Below are positions 1 to 8,915 of a stretch of DNA of 64,000 bases, in pieces (within the stretch, counting starts at the first letter, position 1; each line of letters starts with the position of its first letter). The stretch is from Oceanospirillum sp047518265 (lineage in GTDB: Bacteria; Pseudomonadota; Gammaproteobacteria; Pseudomonadales; Halomonadaceae). Location: NCBI GenBank assembly GCA_047518265.1, contig JAKZRG010000018.1:59275-123274 (forward strand), read 5' to 3'. The notes under the pieces are model-generated. The model did not search any database, was not told the origin of the DNA, and saw only the letters and a list, made by a program, of their open reading frames with translations. Position numbers and translations under genes: made by a program.

Positions 1-145
1 TACTGATGCCCTGCTTCCCCGTTTCTATTCTGGACAGATTACCCGTATCAATTTCAATACCTTGGTCAGCTAATTCACCGGCTAAATCCTGTAACGTCCA
101 TCTTCTGAATTTTCTTGCTTTTCTGATAAGAGATCCGTAATTCAT
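1..145 (-). CDS. XRE-family HTH regulator, N-terminal part (runs off the window)
   Basis: The reverse strand opens with ATG at 145 and reads without a stop to the window edge, 48 codons. The peptide begins MNYGSLIRKARKFRRWTLQDLA and continues to LSRIETGKQ. This is the helix-turn-helix pattern of Cro/CI (XRE) repressors: a basic first helix, the turn after LQDLA, then a recognition helix ending in SRIE. No effector domain is visible because the gene is cut by the window edge. Upstream, the reverse complement of 146-506 holds no other gene. What it regulates cannot be told. Confidence 0.72.
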   Translation of the reverse strand, partial: MNYGSLIRKARKFRRWTLQDLAGELADQGIEIDTGNLSRIETGKQGIS

Positions 146-413
146 AACTTTCACAACCGACCCGCTTTGTTTATCGCGTATCACGCAACAAACAGAAAAA
201 AGCCTTTAAGCAATAAGCTCTCTTCTAAATTCTGAAGAGCGCCATGCCTTCTTATACCCTTCCCGATAAGCAGTTAATGAGAATAAATCTAGAGTGATCC
301 CATTTTTCCTGATTTTTCAACTATAAGAAATTATCGGGATTGTATTATTGAAGTACATGGCACGGTTCTATCTCTCCGCGCTAAAAACACATTTCCCACA
401 GACAAACCAGCAC

Positions 414-446
414 GTAGCGTGGATAAGCCAGAGGCGCATCCGCGAA
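414..446. repeat. REP-like dispersed palindrome, copy 1
   Basis: This is a 33-bp imperfect palindrome (GTAGCGTGGATAAGCC then AGAGGCGCATCCGCGAA). It recurs base for base at 22248-22280, and a diverged relative lies at 53263-53295. The layout (GTAGnnnGGATAAGCC, short loop, GGCGCATCC) resembles bacterial REP elements. It lies in the 361-base gap between the XRE gene and the small gene at 507. Nothing else in that gap was recognised. Confidence 0.72.
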
Positions 447-506
447 TAACCCATCACTGATAAATTTGAATATGAAAAACGTTTGCCTAGCGACTTATAA
501 CAGAAC

Positions 507-791
507 CTACTCCAACTGAAGTGCTTCTCTCTGAAGCTCATCAACCATTTGCTGAATACGGGTTAGCTCTTCAATCAACTCCCCCACATAAAGAGACGCA
601 CCCAAAGAAGACGGCTCCACATTGGGGAACTCCTCATCAAACGCTATTTTCTCTAAAGCGGTCAGCATAAACGTGCATCGATAACTAAAATCATCAAAAC
701 ACTGATTCAGACGGTGAGCCACAGCCTTTACCGGAGCGGTATCTACAGACACAGATTTTTGATCGGTTGCATCCTTTGTCACTTTGCCCAT
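507..791 (-). CDS. Small hypothetical protein, 94 aa
   Basis: No family is recognised. The reading frame could start one codon earlier at GTG 794, but ATG 791 is preferred because a strong AAGGAGG site lies seven bases upstream. The product is acidic, with a short charged N-terminus and a mostly helical C-terminal half rich in E, L and Q that could form a coiled coil. It has no signal peptide or membrane segment. It carries a Cys pair (QCFDDFSYRC) with no known motif. The good ribosome binding site is the main reason to accept it as a gene. The function is unknown. Confidence 0.55.
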   Translation of the reverse strand: MGKVTKDATDQKSVSVDTAPVKAVAHRLNQCFDDFSYRCTFMLTALEKIAFDEEFPNVEPSSLGASLYVGELIEELTRIQQMVDELQREALQLE

Positions 792-1148
792 CACAATGCC
801 TCCTTATTCAGACCTGCCATCGCATGCCACAAAACCATAGGCAAAGTTATGCATAACACCATGAATCGGCGGTATTGGAGATTTAGAACCAAAAGAAAAA
901 GATAAAAATAGGTAGGACTTAACGAAACGCTGTAATGAAAATTACAGGTCTTAAGTTGATGAAAATAAAGAAAATTTTCTTTAAACGAGCGAAACTCTGA
1001 CGTACTATCACTGTTAGCCATTATTGATACTTCCGATATCAGTTGTGGTTAGCTGCCTCTGGGTGTTTCCAGCACTCAGGGGTAGCGCTTAAATAGATTT
1101 AAATATTTGCAGTAAGAACAATCCTTTTATTGATTAGCAAGTAATAAA

Positions 1149-1333
1149 ACACCAAATACCGATGCAAAGCAATGAGTATTTGGTGTCCTAATATCCGGTA
1201 TTTTTGACCTGGTCGAGTCTCGCGACACTATTTGTGTTATACGCTTAATGACAACTAGTGTCTGAAGGAAAGATCACGGCTTTGGAGGTGTTGTATCTAG
1301 GCATTTTAGCACCTCCAGTGGGGAATGGAGGTG
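1149..1333. repeat. Intergenic inverted repeats between two hypothetical genes
   Basis: The 593-base gap 792-1384 has no convincing gene. It contains an 11-bp inverted repeat (ACACCAAATAC at 1149-1159 with GTATTTGGTGT at 1176-1186) without a T-run. It also contains three copies of an 8-mer: TGGAGGTG at 1283-1290, its complement CACCTCCA at 1310-1317 and TGGAGGTG again at 1326-1333. The first two can pair as a hairpin. The arrangement suggests a remnant of a mobile element or cassette boundary; this is inference. Confidence 0.4.
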
Positions 1334-1384
1334 TCCACTAAAACGGGTCAAGATCAGGGCGATGTTTCATGCGCTTGTTATACA

Positions 1385-2038
1385 TCATATGCACCGCTCA
1401 ATATATTTAGTGCAATCAGGTACTTTTATTATCACAGGAGAAGCAGGCAGGCCCGGTTTAAAGCCCCATGCTGCTCGGTACTCGTCTTGGTGACGATACT
1501 CTGTAGGCTTGAGAAAAGCCGGATGAACAAATGTAGTGCTCCTAAGAAGTTGGTTTCTTGGCATGTATGTGATTTTCGATGCTTGCCTGAATGTTGCATA
1601 GCTCTCAATGTGATTACTAATTGACTTGAAGAACTTATGCGCGTCTTTAATCACTATGCACGCATCGCACTTAAATTGATTCATTACATCAGGGTTAAAC
1701 GTTCTAGAAGCACAGAAAATCAAACCATCCTTAGATCGCTGCTGAAATACCATATGAGTACCTTCACCGAAGCGAATTTTGTTTTTACACCAAGGGTCTA
1801 CCTTGGATACTTTGAGAGAACTACGAATGAATTGTGCTTCAGGGGTGTCAGAGGACAAATCGATTTCCTTTCCGTCCCAAGCTTCGGCATGAAGGTTTAT
1901 TAATCCTTCCTCTCTTTCACCAATTTCCTCACCATGCCGCTCTTCATCTTGGTAGTCGAGTAGTGTCCCAAGCCTAAAACAACCTTGAGACAGTGCTGAG
2001 TCAATAAACTCTGACTTTATATATTTATACAATTCCAT
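1385..2038 (-). CDS. Hypothetical protein, possible DUF2971-like
   Basis: This is an open frame of 217 codons from ATG 2038. The frame extends upstream to 2122, but that extension encodes an odd hydrophobic stretch with no ribosome binding site, so the start MELYKYIKSEF is preferred. The N-terminus (LYKYI, then FRLGTLLDYQDEERHGE) and a late YRHQDEYRAAW block are reminiscent of DUF2971-type proteins. In that group a leading LYKY/F strand, a gene-specific middle and a late E-YR motif are common. The resemblance is from memory and weak. No signal peptide or membrane segment follows the chosen start. It lies among repeats and a dead transposase, so it may be a recently acquired orphan, possibly defence-related; that part is inference. 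Confidence 0.5.
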   Translation of the reverse strand: MELYKYIKSEFIDSALSQGCFRLGTLLDYQDEERHGEEIGEREEGLINLHAEAWDGKEIDLSSDTPEAQFIRSSLKVSKVDPWCKNKIRFGEGTHMVFQQRSKDGLIFCASRTFNPDVMNQFKCDACIVIKDAHKFFKSISNHIESYATFRQASKITYMPRNQLLRSTTFVHPAFLKPTEYRHQDEYRAAWGFKPGLPASPVIIKVPDCTKYIERCI

Positions 2039-2260
2039 CTGTAGGCTACCCAACAACAAATAGGGACAGCCATTATTTATTAAAAATAACCACCAAATCA
2101 ATAGTGACAATATATGTCGCATCTAAAAATCAGAGAACTGAAAATTACGGTATTTGATGAAAGAAAAACAACACCAAACCACAATTTCAGTGCTACAGGG
2201 TGAATAAAACGGCAGATTTGTTAATAAAGGATATTTCGAGGACTTGGATACTTGTCTGTC

Positions 2261-3242
2261 TTAAACAAATAGAGCCTTAAACTGACTCCCCGAAGAAACC
2301 CAGGCTAATCCTTTATCTTTAGCAAACTGTTTGAGTCGTTCGATGTGTCCCATAGCTCTACAGGTTTGCAGACCTTCACGTCGCATTGCTTTAAGCCAAG
2401 CATCTTGATCGATATTGAGCCGTTGCAGTATTGGCGGTAGGTGTACGGGAATATGCCCCCTCTTATCCTTTCTACAGCATCGACCCGTCCAATCAATCAG
2501 CTCCAGATAATCCGCATAGTCAAAAGTGATTGAGCGATCACTCTCTTTTTGTTTGGCAGAGAGCGGCTTTAATCGGGGGGAATCTGCACTATTCTTCTGT
2601 TTGGCATACTCTCTGATACGCTGCTGAATTGAAGTGAAATCTGAGCTTTCTGGGCAATCGGCTATTGCCGCTCGTACTGGGTTCAGATCCACATACGCTA
2701 TGCAGGTTAAAAAGTCCTTGTTCATCCAGCAAAGCCTGACTCTTAAAGCGTCCTTCCCAGAATCGGCCTGTGCAGCGATCTTCTACATTGGATTTGCGAG
2801 CAATATATTCATTCAGGCAATGCATAAACCAGCTGATATCAGACAGCCTTCCCCGCCACTTTTCGACAATCTCATGCACCTTTTCCAATTTGGCATTTGT
2901 GCTGCATTCACCCTTTTGGAAACGCTGAATTAATACAGGGGCTTTAAAGAGTAGCTTCCAACGCTCTATCACTTCATCTGCTGACCACTGTTCCGCTTCA
3001 ACCTGATTAATGTAAAGCACAAGATGATAGTGGTTGGACATGATGGCATAAGCACAAACATCAATAGCAAACATATGATCCAGTACGGTTAAACGATCCA
3101 AAATCCACTGACGGCGATGTTCAAAAGATTGACCTGAGAATTGATCTTAACCGCATAAAAATGCGCGACGAACACAACGGGCAATACAGTGATAATACGG
3201 AGTATCTGAAGGGCTGATTTGTTCACGGCGAGCACGAGTCAT
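2261..3242 (-). pseudogene. REP-associated (Y1/IS200-like) tyrosine transposase, decayed
   Basis: Translation from ATG 3242, with GGAGG eight bases upstream, gives MTRARREQISPSDTPYYHCIARCVRRAFLCG, the typical opening of RAYT transposases. Codon 32 is then TAA (3147-3149), where the family usually has a Glu codon. Reading through gives the family's histidine pair (AIMSNHYHLVLY), which coordinates metal, and then RCTGRFWEGRFKSQALLDEQG. At an A5 run (2709-2713) the frame shifts by one base. Removing one base restores LLTCIAYVDLNPVRAAI, the diagnostic RAYT block, and the frame then runs to 2261. One nonsense mutation plus one frameshift make this a pseudogene. It may once have mobilised the REP-like repeats at 414 and 22248. 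Confidence 0.9.
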
Positions 3243-3518
3243 GGTGTAATCCTCCTTGATTGAAGCGCTATTCCCTAGCGATTGAATTCAAGGTAGACCA
3301 TGACTTGTGAGCTGTCTAATTTTTGTGGGTGTCCAGTTTTTTGTCGATTTTTTATTGTAATCGAGTGTAATCGACATTAAGAGTCAAATACCAGAGCATC
3401 ACAAGGAACCATTCTGGCGGTCGCATGAGTGTGGCTGTGCTATGTCATTGGTTTTCGAGCCTTAAAAACTCAGGACACAGACATTTATCCGTCAACTATT
3501 AAGGAAAGGGAATAACAG

Positions 3519-5315
3519 ATGAGCGATAACGATAACGTCGACTTCTCTAACGTTTACTCGACACCCGCACAAGTACAAGATTTTTACGATGAACCGCCCC
3601 TTCAAGACAAGATGGACACCCTATGGGATCAAGGCTTGGATGCCGCGAATCAGGCCTCGATTGTAAGTAATCCATGGACTGCTACCAACCAAGCACCGTG
3701 TGATTGGTACGTTAACCGCAAGGAAGTGTCTTTCCCGCTTGATTCTCACATTGTGGAGCCAGTGTTCTGGACCGCTTTCCCAAATCGTTTAAAGCTGTAT
3801 TTTTCGCAAACAGAAAAAAGCCCTTATGCCTTCACCGACGAGCAAGTATTCCACCTGGCTGATTTTGGCGATGTAAATTACACCAGTGACTTAGCCACGG
3901 AACAAAGTAAAGATGGACTGCCCTTTAAAATCCCGAGTCAGACCTGTCCTCAAATGTCTTGGACTCAGGAATCAAGTGACTGGAAGCGCTACGATCCTTA
4001 TGGCCCACGCGGCTGGTTAGACGAATACTGCGAATGGGCAGTAACTCGGAATCAAAACGGCCAGATCACCAACATTAATTTTACCTGCGAGAATCCAGAA
4101 TACTGGTACACCCTGTGGAAAGTAGAGCCCCAAAAAGTAGCTGATCTTTACAACGAGCTTTTGAGTAAGGGCGACAGCATTAGCGTTGAAGATCTTCAGT
4201 TAAAAGACTCAAAAGGAAAGGTAGTTAACGACCCGTTCACAGGTGCGCCAGCCTACAATCCGTTAAACAAATGGAATAGTGGTACGATTGCAGACTCTAC
4301 CCATGGAGGGGCAGTACATTTAACCAGCCCACCTAACACCATTGGTGCTGAGATACTGCTTGCCGCTCAGGCCACTTTACTACGGGAACTCCCCCCTGAA
4401 AATTACAATATGCAGAGCCTGGTATGTGCCGGTGCATTTGGCCGCCCTTACCGCAATAGTGATCCACACATAGGTTTACAAGTTAACCAGGTAGTAAAAA
4501 ATGTTGATGTAAAGATAATGCTAACCAATCCACTTGGGCTATATCTGCAAGCCCCTGATTTTAGTAACTACACCTTCCCAAAAGGTACATGCGTCGACAA
4601 CTGGTTTAGCGTAGTGCGTGGTCTCCGCGCAGGTGTGGATGGTCGGAGCTACGATCAGATCCTGCACATGAAGTTTCATGCACCCAGCGGCCATACGTTA
4701 GAAGATGTAACAATTGGCACACTTGTAGAAGGTGGTGCTAATGGGCCGAGTCAAACCCCACAACCAATTAAATACGCAGGTCAGATAGCAGACACTTTTA
4801 AAGTTGCCATTGCCGCTACTGCAGTACCAAAACCAGCGGAAACTCAGGCACAAACACCGCTGCCCCCGGTTGGTCATAAAAGCGGTGAGAGCAATGGCTA
4901 TCCGAGCATGATTATTGGAAAACAGGTATTCGAGGCAATGAGTGAAGTAAACGCCAACCCGCCTTTTGTTGCACTACCTGTATATCTGCAGCCGGGCATA
5001 GAGTACAAAGATATTTTGATGCAGGTGAGTTATGTCAGCGCGAGCGACAACGTAAAACAGGCCACAATTGGGATCTATAATAGCGACGGATCTACCGTCG
5101 ATCCGAATGTTACAGTTAAGGTGAATGAAGTACTTAATTCCGACGGTACTCCGGTCGGCGGTGGATCTGGCAGTAATGGAAGTCTTTACAATTTCTACGT
5201 GACGCTAGAGGTAACACCGGGAGCAACACCAGGTTTGCGTGGCGTCTTTATCAACAACCCGGCTTCTACGGAAGCACCTAAGCCATTGCCAGGCCTTATC
5301 TATATCGACGCATAG
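3519..5315 (+). CDS. Conserved-looking hypothetical protein, 598 aa, partner of a haem protein
   Basis: I do not recognise a named family. ATG 3519 follows a purine-rich site (AAGGAAAGGG) by eight bases. There is no signal peptide and no membrane helix, so the product looks cytoplasmic or exported by another route. The middle has motifs that look like a conserved core: EPVFWTAFPNRL, RYDPYGPRGWLDEYCEWAV, FTCENPEYWYTLW and HLTSPPNTIGAEI. The region is rich in Trp and Tyr, and I count six cysteines overall (in APCDW, QTCPQ, DEYCE, FTCEN, LVCAG and GTCVD). The last ~150 residues, after a Pro-rich linker, look like a beta domain with a Gly/Ser loop. It is the first gene of an operon; a c-type haem protein starts 12 bases downstream. 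The pairing suggests a redox function, but this is inference. Confidence 0.88.
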   Translation: MSDNDNVDFSNVYSTPAQVQDFYDEPPLQDKMDTLWDQGLDAANQASIVSNPWTATNQAPCDWYVNRKEVSFPLDSHIVEPVFWTAFPNRLKLYFSQTEKSPYAFTDEQVFHLADFGDVNYTSDLATEQSKDGLPFKIPSQTCPQMSWTQESSDWKRYDPYGPRGWLDEYCEWAVTRNQNGQITNINFTCENPEYWYTLWKVEPQKVADLYNELLSKGDSISVEDLQLKDSKGKVVNDPFTGAPAYNPLNKWNSGTIADSTHGGAVHLTSPPNTIGAEILLAAQATLLRELPPENYNMQSLVCAGAFGRPYRNSDPHIGLQVNQVVKNVDVKIMLTNPLGLYLQAPDFSNYTFPKGTCVDNWFSVVRGLRAGVDGRSYDQILHMKFHAPSGHTLEDVTIGTLVEGGANGPSQTPQPIKYAGQIADTFKVAIAATAVPKPAETQAQTPLPPVGHKSGESNGYPSMIIGKQVFEAMSEVNANPPFVALPVYLQPGIEYKDILMQVSYVSASDNVKQATIGIYNSDGSTVDPNVTVKVNEVLNSDGTPVGGGSGSNGSLYNFYVTLEVTPGATPGLRGVFINNPASTEAPKPLPGLIYIDA

Positions 5316-5327
5316 GAGAGAAATATA

Positions 5328-7058
5328 ATGAATAAAAAACGTCAATACCTGCGTTCAGCCATGTTCAGTCTACCTATGGTTGCACTTGCTCACCTTACGG
5401 CATACACCCCAGTGCATGCCACAACGGCAAAAGCCGTAACAACACCGCCAACATTTGCTTGTTTAAACGCCCCTTCGGTGAGTACCTACGTACCGGGAGA
5501 CACCATGATTACCTCGCAAAACGGTGTTAATTGTTTTGCTTGGCAGGTATTTATGGGGCTTAACTGGCCAGCCCAAGTTGGTACACCGGGAAAACCGGAT
5601 ACATCGGCTACTGCCTCACAATTCGGTACCCCTGGCAGCGCTGCAAAGCAACCGCTGGGGGTATGGGAGACCTACGCCAATGCTGATGCGGTATTTTTAC
5701 CGAATGCCGCCATTCCTGGTCCTTTTGGCACACAAGCCGCCCCCTGGGGAAGTGGCACTGCACCTGCCAGCTGCGCTAGCAACGGGCAGGCCTACCGCGT
5801 AATGACATCTAGCCGTAAAGCCAGTACGACTGCACAAACCGGTGAAAGCTTTAACCTAAGCGCGGAAACTGCACAAGCCTTCCCGAGCAACAACCCAAAC
5901 TGGTTAGCGGATAAACAGGGGCAACTGGTTTATTACGAGATTTTGTTTAGCCAAGATCAATACAATTTTATCGTGGATAATACATTGTACGATGCCAATG
6001 CACAGGCAGACAGGGTTAAAGCACATAAAAACATAGCAATGCCGTTAGGTTATGGTGTTAAACCGACTGACAAGACACAATTGGGTGGCCTGGAGCTTAA
6101 AGCCGCCTGGTTGGAAGTTGAGAACCCCGAACAAGGAAACTGGAAGACTGATTTTAAATTGAGCAGCGCCTCCATTTACGATGAGTCGACCAATACTTGT
6201 AGCACTAAAACGTTGGCGCTGGTGGGTTTACACATCATTCACAAAACGGCTTCTCAACCACAGTGGGTATGGTCGACGTTTGAGCACAAGATGAATGCCC
6301 CCGACACTGCAGATATAGCAACGCTGAGTGATCCTGATGCTTACACCTTCTATTCAAAAAGTTGCAGCACAAAAGATGTACCTGCTGCTTGCAGCGCCAA
6401 AAAAGTAAATAATGTTGCGGCGACAAAGACGAGTTGTAACGTAAATACCTCACCGGCTTACTCTCTAGACAAGGCCAACGGATGTGATCCTTATCCAATC
6501 CAGGTATCGCGTGATTTTAAGATCAAAGACACAACGGATAACAAGATTGCATCGATTAACGCCTCGGCGCAGAAGCTCATCAAGCAAGCCAATGCCAACT
6601 CGGTATTCGCCAACTACCAACTTGTTAACACACTTTGGTCGTCGGCAGCGATAAATGACAATGCGCCTCCAGGCAACCCACCACTAACACCTTTATCTAT
6701 TAGCGGTGCAACGCCGACAATTAGTGAGGTTCCGGTAGCTAATACCACCTTAGAGACTTATGCGCAGGGATTTAATTGTCTGTCATGCCATGCCTTTGCC
6801 AGCGTTGCCAAAGATGCTAAAGAACTACTAAATGACAAGCCCTACGCGACGGATTATTCCTTTGTGTTTGGCCTGGCAGAGTCTTCCCGCAGTTGCTATT
6901 GGATGAAAAACAGCAGTGGTAATCCTTGGGTGCCAGCTCCACAAGGCAAACTGACAAAGCAGCAGTGCCACAGCTTTGACAGTTGTGCGGCAGGTGGTGG
7001 CTGCTATAAATGGGCAGCAGGTCCGAACCTACCAGCTCAACCTTGGAACATTGACTAA
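5328..7058 (+). CDS. Exported monohaem c-type cytochrome-like protein, 576 aa
   Basis: The N-terminus has a Sec signal (KKRQYLRSAMFSLPMVALAHLTAYTPVHA), with probable cleavage after VHA, so the protein is periplasmic. One c-type haem motif is present: C484-L-S-C487-H488. It lies in the C-terminal quarter and is followed by AFASVAKDAK. The large N-terminal part contains LGVWETYANADAVFLP and ALVGLHIIHKTASQPQWVWSTFEHK, which look like conserved family blocks. Several further cysteines after the haem motif (SCYW, QCHSFDSCAAGGGC) could form disulphides. ATG 5328 follows a GGAGAG site, and the gene is in an operon with the 598-aa protein upstream. The length is far beyond a plain cytochrome c, so the haem domain is appended to a large unknown domain. 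The substrate is unknown. Confidence 0.85.
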   Translation: MNKKRQYLRSAMFSLPMVALAHLTAYTPVHATTAKAVTTPPTFACLNAPSVSTYVPGDTMITSQNGVNCFAWQVFMGLNWPAQVGTPGKPDTSATASQFGTPGSAAKQPLGVWETYANADAVFLPNAAIPGPFGTQAAPWGSGTAPASCASNGQAYRVMTSSRKASTTAQTGESFNLSAETAQAFPSNNPNWLADKQGQLVYYEILFSQDQYNFIVDNTLYDANAQADRVKAHKNIAMPLGYGVKPTDKTQLGGLELKAAWLEVENPEQGNWKTDFKLSSASIYDESTNTCSTKTLALVGLHIIHKTASQPQWVWSTFEHKMNAPDTADIATLSDPDAYTFYSKSCSTKDVPAACSAKKVNNVAATKTSCNVNTSPAYSLDKANGCDPYPIQVSRDFKIKDTTDNKIASINASAQKLIKQANANSVFANYQLVNTLWSSAAINDNAPPGNPPLTPLSISGATPTISEVPVANTTLETYAQGFNCLSCHAFASVAKDAKELLNDKPYATDYSFVFGLAESSRSCYWMKNSSGNPWVPAPQGKLTKQQCHSFDSCAAGGGCYKWAAGPNLPAQPWNID

Positions 7059-7069
7059 GGTCTGAGTAG

Positions 7070-7107
7070 ATGCAGAGAGGAAAGGTCCTTCTCTGCATTT
7101 TTCTTTT
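7070..7107 (+). terminator. Rho-independent terminator of the two-gene haem operon
   Basis: A perfect 9-bp stem (ATGCAGAGA at 7070-7078, TCTCTGCAT at 7090-7098) is followed by a T-rich run TTTTCTTTTTT. It begins 12 bases after the stop of the haem protein. Confidence 0.85.
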
Positions 7108-7614
7108 TTAACTTTGTAAATAATGACTGCCTCTACCCAAGCATTATTACAATGATCGCCTTAAAGAGTTTTAAGGTATCTATTTTTAACCGTTATCAAG
7201 AGTTTATTAGGCTCATTGCAAAGCTAATATTGGCTTGACATCAAGGAACCAATCGCTCTCCAACTTTCCATTGACCAAAACTTCCAATTCTGGTGCTAAA
7301 ACACATACACTGCCCTCTACTCTCACTCTATTTACCCACCATCCCCCCTCCAAACCGAAAATCCACAAAACTACCCCGGAATTTCTACAATAATTTTTAC
7401 TGCCCTATCCTTTTTTCTCTCTTTTTTGCTTTTTACGACAGGATTCCAACAAAAATGGGCAGGAAACTGACATGTTTTCGGCCCTTGTTCCTATGGTGTC
7501 ATAGCATCACCCAAACAATAAAAATAAAAGCGCAGGCGACAGGTTATGGGTTATTGATTAGCGGGTGTTTTTGCTCTGATCAGTAGTGTTGTTGTCTGCA
7601 CATTGGAGAATTCT
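7108..7614. other. Long intergenic stretch upstream of the LIV-type operon
   Basis: About 500 bases contain no plausible gene. The stretch is pyrimidine-rich on the plus strand (7300-7440), which may be the leader of the transporter operon. No operator of the type found elsewhere in the window was seen. A promoter is expected here, but I cannot place it with confidence. Confidence 0.35.
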
Positions 7615-8832
7615 ATGCTTCAGGGTCTACGAAAAACCTTTGTAATGACGTCCCTCGCCTGTGCGGTTTCAGGCTTTTCCATGCAACTGCTGGCCGATGA
7701 GGTTAAGTCTGTAAAGATCGGTGCGGTGATTCCTATGACTGGAGCGCTGGCCGGTGGTGGTGCTATTACCTTAACGCCAAATATTAAGCTGTGGGTAGAA
7801 GAGGTGAATAAAAAAGGCGGTTTGATGCTGTCCAGTATTGGTAAGCGTATGCCTATTGAATTGATTGAATACGATGACCGCAGTGAAAACGAAGATGCGG
7901 TCCGTGCAGTACAACGTTTGGCCACTAAGGATGAGGCTGATTTTATTCTGGCTCCTTACGGTACGGCCACCAACCTGGCCACTGGCCCTCTGTTTAACCG
8001 TTATGGTTACCCTCAATTAGCGGTAAATGCCGTTACCGAAAAATCCCCTATGCTGGCTAAGCGCTGGCCTAATAGTTTCTGGTTCCTAGGTAAGGGTTCT
8101 GACGGGGCTGATGCCCTGGCGGAGATGTTATCTGCCCAGCGTGATAGCGGAAAGATTGGTAATAAAGTTGCCATGGTCAGTGTGGCGGATGGTTTTGGTA
8201 TCGATATGGCCCGCGCCGGTCGTAGTGCCTTTGCTGATCATGGTTTTGAGCTGGTTTACAACAAGTCCTACCCCTTGGGTTCTCAGGATTTAAGCCCGTT
8301 AATTAATGAGGCCAAGCGCAAACAACCCGACGTATTTGTGGGTTTTAGCTATCCGCCCGATACCTTTGCCCTAACGGAGCAAGCTAAGGTTGCTGGTTTT
8401 AACCCTAAGGTCTTTTATTTAGGTGTGGGTACTGCTTTCCCGGTTTATGGCAATAAATTTGGTAAAGAGGTTGATGGTGTGATGGGTGTGGGTGGTTGGA
8501 ATCCTAATACGCCAGAGATGCAGGGTTATATCTCGCGTCATAAAGCGGTAACTGGTAAAGAGCCGGATCGTTGGGCCAGTGCGGTGACTTATGCCAGTTT
8601 TGAAGTATTGGGACAGGCTATCGAGCGGGTAGGTTCTCTTGATCGTAAAGCCGTGACCAAAGAGATCCAGAGCGGCGAATTTAATACGGTGGTTGGCAAG
8701 ATCAAGCTAGAAAACAACCAGTACAAAAAAGTCTGGTGGGTGGGTCAATGGCAAAACGGTGATTTTTACGGTGTAGCTCCGACCAAGTTTGAGGGTGCTG
8801 CTAATCCGGTTGTGCCTAAGCCTAACTGGTAA
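7615..8832 (+). CDS. LIV-type ABC transporter periplasmic binding protein
   Basis: This is a type I periplasmic binding protein of the branched-chain amino acid/aromatic acid (Peripla_BP_6) family. A TTG at 7603 is in frame, but ATG 7615 is chosen because GGAG lies eight bases before it. The signal peptide (RKTFVMTSLACAVSGFSMQLLA) is cut before DEVKSVKIG. The mature start VKIGAVIPMTGALA is the usual first strand and ligand loop, followed by the DDRSENEDAVRAVQRL and FILAPYGTATNLA blocks. It opens an operon with two permeases, two ATPases and an alcohol dehydrogenase. In aromatic-degrading bacteria such binding proteins take up compounds like p-coumarate or ferulate (CouP type). Given the neighbours, an aromatic ligand is more likely than an amino acid, but this is inference. 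Confidence 0.9.
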   Translation: MLQGLRKTFVMTSLACAVSGFSMQLLADEVKSVKIGAVIPMTGALAGGGAITLTPNIKLWVEEVNKKGGLMLSSIGKRMPIELIEYDDRSENEDAVRAVQRLATKDEADFILAPYGTATNLATGPLFNRYGYPQLAVNAVTEKSPMLAKRWPNSFWFLGKGSDGADALAEMLSAQRDSGKIGNKVAMVSVADGFGIDMARAGRSAFADHGFELVYNKSYPLGSQDLSPLINEAKRKQPDVFVGFSYPPDTFALTEQAKVAGFNPKVFYLGVGTAFPVYGNKFGKEVDGVMGVGGWNPNTPEMQGYISRHKAVTGKEPDRWASAVTYASFEVLGQAIERVGSLDRKAVTKEIQSGEFNTVVGKIKLENNQYKKVWWVGQWQNGDFYGVAPTKFEGAANPVVPKPNW

Positions 8833-8915
8833 GCCAGTGAAGACTAAAGCTCTTAATAACGTCCCCTAACTTATTTGTAACCATTATCTGCCAACTATCA
8901 TAAGAGGAAACGTTT

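Noticed and set aside
791..1021. 76-codon minus-strand frame (MANSDSTSEF...) that overlaps the small gene at 507-791 and has a GGAAG site
   Set aside because: The DNA is AT-rich, the peptide has an odd composition with no recognisable family, and the frame ends exactly at the ribosome binding site of the next gene. It may be a leader, but I cannot support it as a protein gene.
1240..1385. GTTATAC-containing ends at about 1240 and 1375, considered as integron attC-like sites
   Set aside because: Only short core-like heptamers are present. The full paired-box structure of an attC site could not be built and no integrase is visible.
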